A stretch of 64,000 nucleotides of DNA from Streptomyces shenzhenensis (GTDB lineage Bacteria > Actinomycetota > Actinomycetes > Streptomycetales > Streptomycetaceae): the NCBI RefSeq assembly GCF_021462265.1, contig NZ_JAJONF010000007.1, forward strand, positions 1 to 64,000, read 5' to 3'. The notes beneath the pieces are model-generated. The model did not search any database. It worked only from the letters and a program-made list of their open reading frames with translations, and was not told the DNA's origin. Shown here piece by piece: positions 17,819 through 26,915 of the stretch. Each line of letters begins with the position of its first letter. The stretch's first letter is position 1. The position numbers and the translations under genes were made by a program.

Positions 17819-19092
17819 ACGGCGAACTCCTGGAAGGCGATCGTCTTCTCCACCGGGTAGTAGGCGGAGCCGAGCAGCTCGCGGATGATGTACGCGTTCC
17901 GGTAGGGCCCCATGCCCAGGTCGGGGCTGGTGACGCTGTGGGTGTGGACGCCGGCGTTCTGCAGGAAGACGCCCCGGCCGGTGACGTCGATCGCGTAGTT
18001 GCGGGCCACGTCGAAGTTGCCGTGCGCGTCGTAGCGCAGCCGGTCCCGGACGGGCGCCAGGAACCCGGGCTCGGCGTACTGGTAGCCGGTGGCCAGGATC
18101 AGGCCCTGGGTCTCGATCTCGTAGTCCTTGCCCTGCTCCTCCTGGCGGAGCCCGAGCGTGTACGTGCCGTTGTCGTAGGACGCCGCGTTCAGGGACGAGT
18201 TGGTGAGGAGCCGGGTGGGGACCGGGCCGCCGAGGTTCTTCCGGTAGAGCAGGTCGAAGATCTCGTTGACCAGGTCGCCGTCGATGCCCTTGAAGAGGCC
18301 CTTCTGCTCGGCGGTGAGCCGGTAGCGGGTCGCCTCGGGCAGGGCGTGGTAGTAGTCGATGTACTCGGGGCTGGTCATCTCCAGCGTGAGCTTGGTGTAT
18401 TCGAGCGGGAAGAAGCGGGGGGAGCGGGTCACCCAGTTCAGGCGGTAGCCGTGGACGTCGATCTCGCCGAGCAGGTCCAGGTAGATCTCGGCGGCGGACT
18501 GGCCGCTGCCGACCAGCGTGATCGACTCCTTGGACTGCAGTTCCCGCTTGTGCCGCAGATAGCGCGAGGTGTGGATGAAGTCACCGCCCAGGCCCCGGCA
18601 GGCGTCGGGGATGTGCGGCGGGGTGCCGGTGCCGAGGACCAGGTGCCGGGCGCGGAACTCCTCGCCGGCGGCCGTGGTGACGACATAGACGTCGTCCTCG
18701 TACCGGACCTGCGTGACTGTCGTGGAGAAGCGGACGCTGGTCAGTTTGTGCGCCGCCCACCGGCAGTAGTCGTCGTACTCGACCCGCAGCGGATAGAAGT
18801 TCTCGCGGATGTAGAACGAGTACAGGCGGCCCTTCTCCTTCAGGTAGTTGAGGAAGGAGAACTCGGACGTCGGGTCGGCCAGGGTGACCAGGTCCGACAT
18901 GAACGGGGTCTGCAGATGTGCGCCGTCCAGGAACATCCCGGCGTGCCACTCGAAGTCGGGCTTGGACTCGAGGAAGACGCCGTCCAGTTCGGCGATCGGC
19001 TCGGTGAGGCAGGCGAGGCCGAGGTTGAAGGGGCCGAGCCCGATCCCCACGAAGTCATGGATTCCGGCGGGGTTTTCAGGACGCGCGGTCAA
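17815..19092 (-). CDS. desB: Cadaverine N-monooxygenase (lysine/ornithine N-monooxygenase family)
   Basis: The 425-residue flavoprotein has the FAD motif [12 protein letters not shown] near the N-terminus, the NADPH motif [14 protein letters not shown] in the middle, and the C-terminal [11 protein letters not shown] and [17 protein letters not shown] motifs of siderophore N-hydroxylases. It hydroxylates cadaverine using NADPH and O2. The start codon overlaps the end of desA by 17 bases. Confidence 0.97.
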   Translation of the reverse strand: MTARPENPAGIHDFVGIGLGPFNLGLACLTEPIAELDGVFLESKPDFEWHAGMFLDGAHLQTPFMSDLVTLADPTSEFSFLNYLKEKGRLYSFYIRENFYPLRVEYDDYCRWAAHKLTSVRFSTTVTQVRYEDDVYVVTTAAGEEFRARHLVLGTGTPPHIPDACRGLGGDFIHTSRYLRHKRELQSKESITLVGSGQSAAEIYLDLLGEIDVHGYRLNWVTRSPRFFPLEYTKLTLEMTSPEYIDYYHALPEATRYRLTAEQKGLFKGIDGDLVNEIFDLLYRKNLGGPVPTRLLTNSSLNAASYDNGTYTLGLRQEEQGKDYEIETQGLILATGYQYAEPGFLAPVRDRLRYDAHGNFDVARNYAIDVTGRGVFLQNAGVHTHSVTSPDLGMGPYRNAYIIRELLGSAYYPVEKTIAFQEFAV

Positions 19093-20518
19093 GGGACTCT
19101 CCCAGGTACTGCTCGGCGTGGCCGGCGATCAGGCCGAGGACGGCGGCGATGTCGGCCGTCGTGGTCTCGGGGTTGAGCAGGGTGAACTTCAGGTAGTGGC
19201 GGCCGCCGACCTTGGTGCCCGCGACCACGGCGTCGCCGGAGGCGAACAGGGCCTTGCGGGCGTACAGGTTGGCGCGGTCGATCCGGTCCGGGTCGGTGAC
19301 GGCCGCCGGGACGTAACGGAAGACGAGGGTGGAGAGGGCGGGCGCCACGACGACGTCGTAGCGGGGGTCGGCCGCCAGGAGCTTCCAGCCTTCTTCCGCC
19401 AGTTCGCAGACCTCGTCGAAGAGTGCGCCGATGCCGTCGGCGCCCATGGTGCGCAGGGTCATCCACAGCTTGAGGGCGTCGAAGCGGCGGGTGGTCTGGA
19501 GGGACTTGTCGACCTGGTTGGGGATGCGTTCGGTGACCATGCGGCGCGGGTTGAGGTAGTCCGCGTGGTAGGTCGCGTGGCGCAGGGTCGAGGCGTCCCG
19601 GACCAGCACGGCGGACGAACTCACCGGCTGGAAGAAGGACTTGTGGTAGTCCACGGTGACCGAGTCGGCCCGCTCGATGCCGGCGAGCCGGTCCCGGCGC
19701 TTGAGGGAGGCGAGCAGCCCGCAGCCGTAGGCCGCGTCCACGTGCATCCAGACGCCGTGCTGCTCGCACAGCCCGGCGATCTCGGGGAGCGGGTCGATGG
19801 AGCCGAAATCGGTGGTGCCGGCGGTGGCGACGACCGCCATGGGGACGAGCCCGTCCCGCGCGCAGCGTTCCAGTTCGTGCGCGAGCGCGACCGTTTGCAT
19901 GCGCTTTTCGTGGTCGACCGGCACCGGGATGACGGAGTCCTGGCTCAGGCCCAGCAGTTTCGCGGACTTCCTGACGCTGAAGTGGCCGGCCTCGGAGGCG
20001 AGGATCCGCAGTCCGGCCAGGCTGGCTGTCTTCGCCTCCTCCCTGGCCAGCAGCAGCGCCTGGAGGTTGGACTGGGTGCCGCCGGAGGTGAACACGCCGT
20101 CGGCCGCTTCACCGAGACCGATGCGGGCGGTCGTCCAGTCGATCAGTTTCCGCTCGATGAGGGTGCCGCCGGCCGACTGGTCCCAGGTGTCCAGGGAGGA
20201 GTTGACGGCGGAGAGCACCGCCTCGCCGAGCACCGCCGGGATGACCACCGGGCAGTTGAGGTGGGCGAGGTAGCGGGGATGGTGGAAGTAGACGGCGTCC
20301 CGGAGGTAGACGTCCTCCAGTTCGTCCAGGACCGCGAGGGTGTCGTGCAGCGGCCGGTCCAGGTCGATGCCGTCGATGAGGGGGGCGAGGGCGTCGACGG
20401 TGACACCCGTGAACGGCCGGTCGGTGGTGGCGAGTCTGGCCGCCACCCGCTCTACTCCTTCGGTCACGGAGCGGCGGTAGTGCTCCGCGGTCAGGTCATT
20501 GAGCAGGTGCGAGCGCAT
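19076..20518 (-). CDS. desA: PLP-dependent lysine decarboxylase of desferrioxamine biosynthesis
   Basis: The 480-residue group II PLP decarboxylase converts lysine to cadaverine, the first step of the pathway. The cofactor lysine lies in [10 protein letters not shown]. Other family motifs are [26 protein letters not shown] and [11 protein letters not shown]. It is the first gene of the operon; an iron box lies 53 bases upstream of its start. Translation runs into desB, whose start lies inside desA. Confidence 0.97.
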   Translation of the reverse strand: MRSHLLNDLTAEHYRRSVTEGVERVAARLATTDRPFTGVTVDALAPLIDGIDLDRPLHDTLAVLDELEDVYLRDAVYFHHPRYLAHLNCPVVIPAVLGEAVLSAVNSSLDTWDQSAGGTLIERKLIDWTTARIGLGEAADGVFTSGGTQSNLQALLLAREEAKTASLAGLRILASEAGHFSVRKSAKLLGLSQDSVIPVPVDHEKRMQTVALAHELERCARDGLVPMAVVATAGTTDFGSIDPLPEIAGLCEQHGVWMHVDAAYGCGLLASLKRRDRLAGIERADSVTVDYHKSFFQPVSSSAVLVRDASTLRHATYHADYLNPRRMVTERIPNQVDKSLQTTRRFDALKLWMTLRTMGADGIGALFDEVCELAEEGWKLLAADPRYDVVVAPALSTLVFRYVPAAVTDPDRIDRANLYARKALFASGDAVVAGTKVGGRHYLKFTLLNPETTTADIAAVLGLIAGHAEQYLGESLDRAS

Positions 20519-20570
20519 GCGGGGGGCCTCCGGGGCGATCCGTGCGGGAGAGGGGAGCGATCGACTTTGA

Positions 20571-20589
20571 TTAGGTTAGCCTAACCTAA
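20571..20589. promoter_or_regulatory. Iron box (DmdR1/IdeR operator) of desABCD
   Basis: TTAGGTTAGCCTAACCTAA is a perfect 19-bp palindrome matching the actinobacterial iron-box consensus. It lies between desA and desF, upstream of desA. Fe2+-loaded DmdR1 is expected to repress the operon here. Confidence 0.95.
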
Positions 20590-20645
20590 GTAACGCGGGT
20601 CAAGTGCTGCTCCTTCCGTGCCAGCCGTCGGGCCGTCCGCCCTGA

Positions 20646-21491
20646 CTACTCGCCCGCGTCCCGGAGTTGTTCCTCCGTCAGTCCCCGCCGCCAGTACCCG
20701 ACGAAGGTGACCCGCCGCCGGTCGAACCCGCGCTCCCCGACGAGATGCCGGCGCAGTTCCTTCACCCGCCTGGACTCCCCGGCGATCCAGGCGTACGGGC
20801 TCGCGCGGAAGGGGAGCCGTGCCCCGCGGATCTCCGCCACGCCGTCGCGGCCGCCCATCAGCCAGGTGATCTCCGCGTCCGCCTCGGTGGTCACGTCCTG
20901 GACGTCCCCGGCGCACGGCACCTCCAGCCAGGCGCGCACGCGGACACCGGCGGGGAGGGATTCGAGGATGGCGGTCGCCGCGGGTACGGCCGTCTCGTCG
21001 CCCCAGATCAGCACCGGGCCGGTGTCCTCGGGCGGCCGGAAACGGATCGCCCGGTTGTCGGCGACGGCGGGTCCGAGCAGGATCACCCGGTCGCCGGTGC
21101 GGGCCCGTGACGCCCACCGGGAGGCGGGCCCGGCGGGGGCGGCCGCGCCCGGCCTGCCGGGCCCGACCCCGTGCAGCACGAAGTCGATGTCGATCTCGTC
21201 GGGGTCCCGGCGCAGCGCCCGCAGCGTGTACGACCGCATCACGGCCCGTACGTCGTCCGGGAGTTCACGCCAGCCCTGCCACCAGTGGTCGCCGAGCTCG
21301 ATCGGCACGGCGGGCTCGGTGTGCCCCTCGGCCGGCAGGAACAGGGAGAGCGACTGGTCGCGCCCGTGGGAGTGGAAGTGCGCCAGATCGGCACCGGCGA
21401 AGGTGACCCGGACCAGAGACGGACCGAGCCGCCTCGTCCGTACGACCCGGAGGGAGAAGAAACGGAACGGGGCGGCTACGGCCGTCGTCAT
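20646..21491 (-). CDS. desF: Siderophore-interacting flavoprotein reductase
   Basis: The 281-residue SIP/ViuB-family protein has an N-terminal FAD-binding barrel with the MRSYTLR motif and a C-terminal NAD(P)H-type domain (WGDETAVPAATAILE, GESRRVKELRRHL, VTFVGYWRRGL). It is expected to reduce Fe(III)-desferrioxamine in the cytoplasm and release Fe(II). It follows desE by 98 bases on the same strand, so it is probably transcribed with desE from the second iron-box promoter. Confidence 0.92.
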   Translation of the reverse strand: MTTAVAAPFRFFSLRVVRTRRLGPSLVRVTFAGADLAHFHSHGRDQSLSLFLPAEGHTEPAVPIELGDHWWQGWRELPDDVRAVMRSYTLRALRRDPDEIDIDFVLHGVGPGRPGAAAPAGPASRWASRARTGDRVILLGPAVADNRAIRFRPPEDTGPVLIWGDETAVPAATAILESLPAGVRVRAWLEVPCAGDVQDVTTEADAEITWLMGGRDGVAEIRGARLPFRASPYAWIAGESRRVKELRRHLVGERGFDRRRVTFVGYWRRGLTEEQLRDAGE

Positions 21492-21534
21492 ATGGGCTCC
21501 TGGGAGTCAGGAAGTTGTGTGACGTGCTGGAGTC

Positions 21535-21581
21535 GGGGCGGGGCGGGGCGGGGCGGCGCGGCGCGGGGCCGGGGCGGGCGG
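21535..21581. repeat. G-rich tract with G-quadruplex potential between desE and desF
   Basis: The plus strand reads four GGGG runs spaced by single C bases at 21535-21553, continuing as GGCGC and GGGGCGGG repeats. The desEF transcript would carry the C-rich complement, so the G-rich strand is the template strand. It lies in the 98-base gap between the two genes. Confidence 0.7.
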
Positions 21582-21589
21582 CTTGCGGG

Positions 21590-22636
21590 TCAGCTGACCT
21601 TCTTCGCGGTCTCGATCGCCTTGGCCAGGTTCTCCACCATTGCGACGCACTTGTCGTAGGAGAAGATCGGCTCGGGGGAGCGGGCGATGACCTGGCCCGC
21701 CTTGACCGCCGGGAGCTTCTTCCAGGTGGCCTGGGTGATGTCGGCGGGCTGGATGGTCGCCGTACGGTCGTCCATCATGATGATGTCGGCCCGGTACTTG
21801 TCGACGTTCTCCCAGCTCAGCGACTCGTACCAGCCGCCGCTCGCCTTCAGTACGGACGCCGACGGCTCGACGAAGTTCACGCCGAGGGCCTTGAAGTACT
21901 CCAGGTCCACGGAGAGGCCGGTGCCGGAGACGTAGAACAGGTCCTGGGCGGCGGAACCGGCCAGCACCGTGATGCCGGGGTGTGCCCTGGCCGCGGCGCG
22001 CAGCCGCGCGGAGGCCTCCTCGAAGCGCTTCTTGGCGTCCGTGACCTTGCCGGCCGTCATGTCGGCGCCGAGCGACTCGGCGAGCGCCCAGACACGCTGG
22101 AGCGGGACGGTCAGCTGACGGTCGTAGGCCGAGATGCCGATGCTGGGGGCGAGCTCGGCGATCTTGTCCTTGGACTCGTCCGGGACGTACCAGAGAGTGC
22201 CGGCGCCGTCGAACATGGTGGTGATGAGCACGTCGGGCGCGAGCGCCGCGTACTTCTCGACGTTGAACTGCCCCCACTCGTTGCCGAGGACAGTCAGCTC
22301 GCTGATGTCCATGTCGCCGGCCTGGACATCGGCCTTGCCGGCCTTGGTCCTGGTGGGTCCGAAGACGCCCTTGACGCTGACGCCGTAGTCGTACAGCGCG
22401 GCCGCGACCCCGACGAACGCGACGATGTTCGCCGGGGCCTTGGCCAGCTTCACGGCCGTCCCCCGGTCGTCCTTGAACGTCCAGGGGCCGGACCTGGCGG
22501 CCGTCGTCCCCTTGTCGGAGGAGCCGCTTTTCGCGTCGTCGTCGCCACAGGCCGCGAGCGCGACACCGAGGCCGAGGGCGCCACCGGCGGCGAGGATGCC
22601 GCGGCGGGAGAGGTGGGCTGCTCTGACGTTGGACAT
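21590..22636 (-). CDS. desE: Desferrioxamine-binding lipoprotein (ABC uptake)
   Basis: The 348-residue periplasmic-binding protein of the FepB/FhuD type has a signal with twin arginines (SRRGILAAGG) and a lipobox ending LAACG, so it is a membrane-anchored lipoprotein. The two-lobed binding domain follows (NIVAFVGVAAAL, DVLITTMF, DRTATIQPADI). It captures ferrioxamines and delivers them to an ABC permease that is not in this window. An iron box lies 50 bases upstream. Confidence 0.95.
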   Translation of the reverse strand: MSNVRAAHLSRRGILAAGGALGLGVALAACGDDDAKSGSSDKGTTAARSGPWTFKDDRGTAVKLAKAPANIVAFVGVAAALYDYGVSVKGVFGPTRTKAGKADVQAGDMDISELTVLGNEWGQFNVEKYAALAPDVLITTMFDGAGTLWYVPDESKDKIAELAPSIGISAYDRQLTVPLQRVWALAESLGADMTAGKVTDAKKRFEEASARLRAAARAHPGITVLAGSAAQDLFYVSGTGLSVDLEYFKALGVNFVEPSASVLKASGGWYESLSWENVDKYRADIIMMDDRTATIQPADITQATWKKLPAVKAGQVIARSPEPIFSYDKCVAMVENLAKAIETAKKVS

Positions 22637-22686
22637 GGGAATGGCCGCTTTCGGATGTGCGGAAACACCGCCGGACGAGTCGATGC

Positions 22687-22705
22687 TTAGGTTAGCCTAA
22701 CCTCA
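22687..22705. promoter_or_regulatory. Iron box of desE/desF
   Basis: TTAGGTTAGCCTAACCTCA matches the desA iron box at 18 of 19 positions, with one change in the outer right half. It lies upstream of desE and should bind the same iron repressor. Confidence 0.93.
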
Positions 22706-23076
22706 CATGTTGTCCAGGCTTCGGGGTCCGTCAATTCGTGCGAAAGTCAGCTCGGTGGCGCCGACTTCCCTTCATCCCGAGCTGGTTGGATCGGTCATGT
22801 GGGGCAGTCGCCGGGTCACCACGTCGGATCTGGGCGCGGCGAGACGCGCGGAGTCGTCGGCCTGCCGGGCCGGGGCTCGGCATCGCCGGGGTGGTGGACG
22901 GCTCCGGATTCACGGCGCGGTGTGCGCACGAGCAGCCGGCCGATGACCTGCCCCCGTGTGTCCCGGAGTTGCCTGGTGTTCGACATGACGCTATGGCTGT
23001 CTGCACGACCGGCGGTTACCGTTACCGCGAGCACGGAGGCTTGAACGCAGGAACTTCGGGTCTGCCGGGGGGAGCC
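22706..23076. other. Gap marking the junction from des cluster to accessory block
   Basis: These 371 bases hold no supported gene. The only feature near the right end is a GGGGGGAG ribosome-binding site for the next gene. The backbone gene order I recall for Streptomyces breaks here. Confidence 0.4.
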
Positions 23077-23931
23077 ATGGATCCGTTGACGGCGGTGAGC
23101 GCCGGCAAGGCTGCGGCGGGGAGACGGTTCGCCTTCTACGTTTCCGTGCAGCTGACCTCTGTCGTGGTCCCTGGCCTCGTCGCGGTGACATGCATGGCCG
23201 CGCTCATGTTGCACGCCCAGCACCCGGGAAGAATCGGCCCAGCCCTCAGCGGCGCTGCCCAGAGTCTTCGCGGGCCCGCCATGATCCTCGTCGATGTTTC
23301 CTGGCTGGCCTCTGCGTATGTGGTGGGGTACGTCGGCCGGGAGCTGGCGTTCCGCCTGCTCGGCATGGCGGAGCGGCTGAGTTCGCGCCACCGGGTCTCG
23401 CTGAGCACGCTGTACGGGGAGTTGGAAGCCTCCTACGGGCGTGCGGCCCTGCGCCGCTGTCTTCGGACCCACCCCCTGCTGAAGTACCTCTTGGACACGG
23501 CGAACGGCACGTCATCACGGTCTCAGACCCTGCGGCAGCCAGGTGGTGCGCTGCGCACCGGCAACGTCTACGAGGCTTTCCTCTACGCCAAGTTATGGCT
23601 GCGCGAGCACAACCCCGGGCTTGCGCCGGACGCGACCGAGGCGGAGATCAACATCCTCGTCTCCACACTGCTGCCGCTCGCCCTCGGCACCTGGTCCCTG
23701 ATCGCCCTCGCGTCATTGAGCGTCGCGGCAGCCGCTGCGACCGCAGTCGTCGCGGCAGCCGTCTCTGCCGTCACCTTCGCTCAGGTGCTGCGCCTGCGCC
23801 GGATCGAATGCTGGGAGGCGCTGCGCAACCTTCTGGAGGACCACGAGATGCGCCTCGCTGCCGCACGGTTACCGGGATCGCCTTTCACAGCCGACCCCGG
23901 CGACGACAGTCAAGACAGCGGAGCGGCGTAG
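23077..23931 (+). CDS. Membrane protein of unknown function with two TTA codons
   Basis: From the ATG at 23077, with GGGGGGAG just upstream, the protein has 284 residues. Two hydrophobic helices lie at about 16-40 and 65-85. A soluble middle region follows, with Arg-rich segments (LSSRHRVSLSTLYGELEASYG). A paired transmembrane region lies at about 200-240 (LPLALGTWSLIALASL then Ala/Val-rich). Leu173 and Leu265 are encoded by TTA, so production should depend on bldA. I recognise no family. It converges on the next gene with a 22-base overlap of their ends. Confidence 0.7.
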   Translation: MDPLTAVSAGKAAAGRRFAFYVSVQLTSVVVPGLVAVTCMAALMLHAQHPGRIGPALSGAAQSLRGPAMILVDVSWLASAYVVGYVGRELAFRLLGMAERLSSRHRVSLSTLYGELEASYGRAALRRCLRTHPLLKYLLDTANGTSSRSQTLRQPGGALRTGNVYEAFLYAKLWLREHNPGLAPDATEAEINILVSTLLPLALGTWSLIALASLSVAAAAATAVVAAAVSAVTFAQVLRLRRIECWEALRNLLEDHEMRLAAARLPGSPFTADPGDDSQDSGAA

Positions 23932-24404
23932 TGGCGCAAGTCGGGCAGTATGCTCTCGCAGGCCGGCCCAGAGAGTGAACACAACGACAGATGTATGTCC
24001 GCGTCGGCCCGGTGAGCGGCCACAGCGCGATGGTTCCCGTCAAGCAGGACACAGTGCCTCTCGTCGACCCGGTACGCCGGGAGCATGAGCCGCAGGGGCT
24101 CGGTGTCCACGCCGAAGGCTTGCGTCAACGCGGTGACAGTGTTTCTTCGCGCCTCGGGCCAGCTGGGTAGCGTCCGGGCCGCCGCCGCGACAGACAGCGG
24201 TCGGCTGTCCGGAGCGTCCCAGCTGCTGCTGGCACCTGCGGGGTCGGCGTACCAGACGGTGAACAGATCTGCCAAACGCCGCTTGGCCGCGTCTCGAGTG
24301 AGGACCTCCACCCGGACACGTGTATGAACCTTCGCCAGGCACGCCCAGTTGAGCTGCGCTCGGATGTCCGAGCGGAATCGAGTGGCGAAGTCATCGAGAT
24401 CCAT
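23910..24404 (-). CDS. Hypothetical protein with ParB-like DGNHR motif
   Basis: From the ATG at 24404, preceded by GAAGGGA at 9-base spacing, the protein has 164 residues. Its C-terminal half contains LPAYRVDERHCVLLDGNHRAVAA (given in part), where DGNHRAVAA resembles the (D/I)xGNHR motif of ParB/sulfiredoxin-fold proteins. The N-terminal half is charged, with a WYADPAG segment. In this fold the motif can bind or hydrolyse nucleotides, but no partner gene is adjacent. Its 3' end overlaps the convergent membrane protein gene by 22 bases. Confidence 0.65.
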   Translation of the reverse strand: MDLDDFATRFRSDIRAQLNWACLAKVHTRVRVEVLTRDAAKRRLADLFTVWYADPAGASSSWDAPDSRPLSVAAAARTLPSWPEARRNTVTALTQAFGVDTEPLRLMLPAYRVDERHCVLLDGNHRAVAAHRADADIHLSLCSLSGPACESILPDLRHYAAPLS

Positions 24405-24630
24405 CTGCAGGCATCCCTTCGTCCGGTCAGAACGAGGCTTTCCCCTCAGGCGCCTGTGAGCAACAACCATCAAGGCAATGGCGATGTCTGCATCCCCCCA
24501 CCAGGTGCTCACCCCAACCCTGCCCTTCCCGGTGCTGCCGGGAAGGGCGACGATGAAATCGCGAATCAAGGAGCCGACGTGCGGCTGGTTCTGAACGGCG
24601 CCTGCCGCGCCGAAGAGCGGGACGTCCGGC

Positions 24631-25020
24631 TCAGCCGCGGTCGTGGAGGGTCACGTGGTAGCCGTCGGGGTCCGCGAAGGTGAAAGTGCGGCCGAACGGC
24701 CCGTCGACGGGCGCCGAGACGATCGTCGTGCCGGCCGCGGCGAGGACGTCGTGGATGTCCTGCGCGTCGGGGGCGTGCAGCCACAGCGCCATGCCCTGGC
24801 CCGGCTGCGCGATCGCGTCCAGGTCGACGCCCGCGACGACGTCGCGGACGGCGAACGCGATCGGCTTGGTGTCGAACACGACAGCGTGCGGCGGTCCCGC
24901 GGCGGAGCGTTTCAGCCCCAGGTACTGCTCGTAGAAGACGGCGGAGCGCTCCAGGTCGCGCACCTGCAGTGAAATGAAGTCGGGTCCGGTAACGGCCACG
25001 ATTCCTGCCTCCCATGACAT
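24631..25020 (-). CDS. VOC (glyoxalase/bleomycin-resistance-type) protein
   Basis: The protein has 129 residues from the ATG at 25020. It has the vicinal oxygen chelate pattern: FISLQVRDLERSAVFYEQYLGL at the N-terminus (quoted in part), MALWLHAPDAQDI in the middle and FADPDGYHVTLHDRG at the end. Such proteins are metal-dependent lyases or dioxygenases, or bind drugs. It is divergent from marR with only 42 bases between starts, and both starts overlap palindromic operators, so it is the likely MarR target. An upstream in-frame ATG (25071) would lie inside marR and is rejected. Confidence 0.85.
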   Translation of the reverse strand: MSWEAGIVAVTGPDFISLQVRDLERSAVFYEQYLGLKRSAAGPPHAVVFDTKPIAFAVRDVVAGVDLDAIAQPGQGMALWLHAPDAQDIHDVLAAAGTTIVSAPVDGPFGRTFTFADPDGYHVTLHDRG

Positions 25021-25064
25021 GTCAGTCTTCTGACATGCGAGCCCGTATGTCAGACTTCTGACAT
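25019..25064. promoter_or_regulatory. Two MarR-type operators covering both divergent start codons
   Basis: ATGTCAGTCTTCTGACAT (25019-25036) and ATGTCAGACTTCTGACAT (25047-25064) are 18-bp inverted repeats with ATGTCAG/CTGACAT arms, 28 bases apart start to start. The first overlaps the VOC start codon and the second the marR start codon. Binding would block both genes. Confidence 0.9.
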
Positions 25065-25524
25065 GAGTCAAGGTGAATCCGGAATCGAGCTGGACACATC
25101 ACTGGGGTACATGCTGAAGGCGGCCGCGAGCGCCCTGCACTCCGCCCTGGAGGCCGTGCTGAAGCCGTTGGGCATGACGATCACCCACTACTCCTGCCTG
25201 GAGCTGCTAGCCCAGCGACCGGGTCTGTCCAACTCCGAGCTGGCCCGCGGCACCTTCGTCACCCGGCAGTCGATGAACGTGCTGCTGCAGGCACTCGAAC
25301 GCCAGGGACTCGTCGTCCGCCCGGCACAGGCACCCGTCGGCAGGGCCCTGCCCACCGAGCTGACCGACCGCGGGCGCAGCCAGCTCAAGGTGGCCAGCGC
25401 GGCGGTGCGCCGCGTCGAGCAGAACATGCTGGCCGGTCTGGATGCCGGCGAACAAGAACAGATGCGACGCCTGCTCACCGCGTGCATCGCCGCACTGACC
25501 GAACCGCCCACGCCGGCGACGTGA
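25063..25524 (+). CDS. MarR-family transcriptional regulator
   Basis: The 153-residue protein is full length for MarR. The winged helix-turn-helix spans about 45-110 (MTITHYSCLELLAQRPGLSNSELARG region, RQSMNVLLQALERQGLVVR wing side, each quoted in part) with dimerisation helices at both ends. It most likely represses itself and the divergent VOC gene, responding to a small molecule or thiol stress. No Shine-Dalgarno is visible before the ATG at 25063, which lies within the operator, so the mRNA may be leaderless. Confidence 0.92.
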   Translation: MSQGESGIELDTSLGYMLKAAASALHSALEAVLKPLGMTITHYSCLELLAQRPGLSNSELARGTFVTRQSMNVLLQALERQGLVVRPAQAPVGRALPTELTDRGRSQLKVASAAVRRVEQNMLAGLDAGEQEQMRRLLTACIAALTEPPTPAT

Positions 25525-25534
25525 CCGCTCGGCC

Positions 25535-25813
25535 GGTGGCACCGGCCGTCACACCACCTGCCCGCACGAACTCGGCCACGAGGTGATCGGCGTCGACGCC
25601 TCGCCGGACATGGCCGCCCTGGCCCGCGAGAGCCCGCCGGATGCCGATCTCCACGAGGCCGGCCTGCACCGGCTGCCGCTTTCCGCCGGCTCGCTCGGCA
25701 CCGTCGTCCGCGCGCCCGCCCTGACACACGTGCCCGCTCTGGCCCCGGCGCCGGCCGAGTTCGCCCCCCGAAGGACTGAGCAACCGGAGCGGATCACTCG
25801 GGACGGACCCTAG
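25535..25813 (+). pseudogene. Remnant of a class I SAM-dependent methyltransferase
   Basis: Immediately after marR the frame reads GGTGRHTTCPHELGHEVIGV then DASPDM, which is SAM motif I and the following acidic loop of a Trm112/UbiE-type methyltransferase. LHRLPLSAGSLGTVV and ALTHVPALAPAPAEFA follow, matching motifs II-III. The N-terminus is missing, there is no start codon before motif I, and the frame ends about 90 codons later, before the C-terminal half of the fold. It is a truncated remnant, probably not functional. Confidence 0.75.
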
Positions 25814-26643
25814 CCGAGCTTGCGCAGCACCTCGGCGATGGTGGCCCGGTACGTGCGCAGCGCCTGCAGACCGGCGGCGTAGCGGTCGCGGTGCCGTGTG
25901 ATGTCCACGGCCTGCTGCCGAGCCTGTGCGGCGTGCCAGATCTCGGCCGTGTGGTGGCGGCGCTTGCAGGTGACGTCCGCGACGGCGGTGGCCCGCTCTC
26001 GCCGCGTCTGCCGGGTGTTGCCGTCACTGCCCCGTTGCCAGGCGGGGTCCGAGTACGCCGCGACGGGGTCGGGATAGCGGGTGAATCCTTGTTCTGCCAC
26101 ACAGCGGGACCACACGTCCCAAGCCGAGCGGAGGCGCGGGTCGCGCTTGACCGCCTTGTCGACCTCGATCGCCCGGGTACGTGCGTAGAGCCAGTCCCGC
26201 TTGACGTCGATGCCGCGCATCAGCCGCCGGCTCGCCTCGGCGTTGCAGGCGGGGAAGTCCGCATACTCGGCGTCGGTCATCCGGCGGCCCTTCGGCTGGA
26301 GGACCGGGGACTGTGCCGGGTCCCAGCCGTAGCCCCAGCGGCGGGCGGCGGCGAGATCCAGGGCGCCGTAGTCGGTGCCGACCGCGGTGGCGACGATGGG
26401 ATCGGTGGGGTAGCGCGGGTCGAGCGGGAAGTCCGGGTGGCCGTGCTCCGCCATGCACTGCCGGACCAGCAACGCCGATGCCCGCTGCGATCGCTGGTAG
26501 TCCCGCGGTGTGTAGTCGTAGCGGTCGGCGGGCAGAGGGCCCAGGTCCGACGCCGTGCGGATGATCTCCGGGCCCCCGGCACCGGAGACGCAGATCGCCG
26601 CCAGCACCGCCGCGACGCCCAGTCGCCACCCCCGCTTCGTCAT
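25810..26643 (-). CDS. Secreted or membrane-anchored hypothetical protein
   Basis: The 277-residue protein has an N-terminal hydrophobic signal (LGVAAVLAAICVSGAGG). The mature part is rich in Arg, Tyr and Trp with a few conserved-looking Cys (CMAEHGHPDFPLDPRY, FPACNAEASR, CVAEQGFTRYPDP, TCKRRHHTA) that could form disulfides. The paired CxxxxGFxxYP-like elements suggest an internal duplication. Function is unknown. The ATG at 26643 directly precedes a gap leading to the transposable element. Confidence 0.75.
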   Translation of the reverse strand: MTKRGWRLGVAAVLAAICVSGAGGPEIIRTASDLGPLPADRYDYTPRDYQRSQRASALLVRQCMAEHGHPDFPLDPRYPTDPIVATAVGTDYGALDLAAARRWGYGWDPAQSPVLQPKGRRMTDAEYADFPACNAEASRRLMRGIDVKRDWLYARTRAIEVDKAVKRDPRLRSAWDVWSRCVAEQGFTRYPDPVAAYSDPAWQRGSDGNTRQTRRERATAVADVTCKRRHHTAEIWHAAQARQQAVDITRHRDRYAAGLQALRTYRATIAEVLRKLG

Positions 26644-26915
26644 GCGTGGAGATGCTAGCGGGCGGCGTGCAGCGGTCGGCCATGGCCCCCGGTGCTCTGG
26701 CGGAGAGCTCGATCAGGCGACACCCGCCGAGCGGCTCTCCAGAGCGGCGTACCGCGATCCTGGGGGAAACTCCGCGCTCACCCGGAGCACATACCGCGGG
26801 CAAGGAACGCGTCGGCATCTGCGGAGAGAAGGGCGTCCGCTGGGGCGGACGCCCCCTCGCAGTCGCGGTCCGGCCGCAAGCGGGCCCTCGTGTCACCTGG
26901 TGTCCTGTGAGGAGG
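26644..26915. other. Gap between the secreted protein gene and the TnpB element
   Basis: These 272 bases hold no supported gene. They may contain the promoter of the secreted protein and the flank of the insertion. Confidence 0.4.

Noticed and set aside
23190..23978. Second frame in the membrane-protein gene
   Set aside because: Its composition is Arg/Pro-rich without motifs, while the other frame has hydrophobic helices and a good ribosome-binding site.
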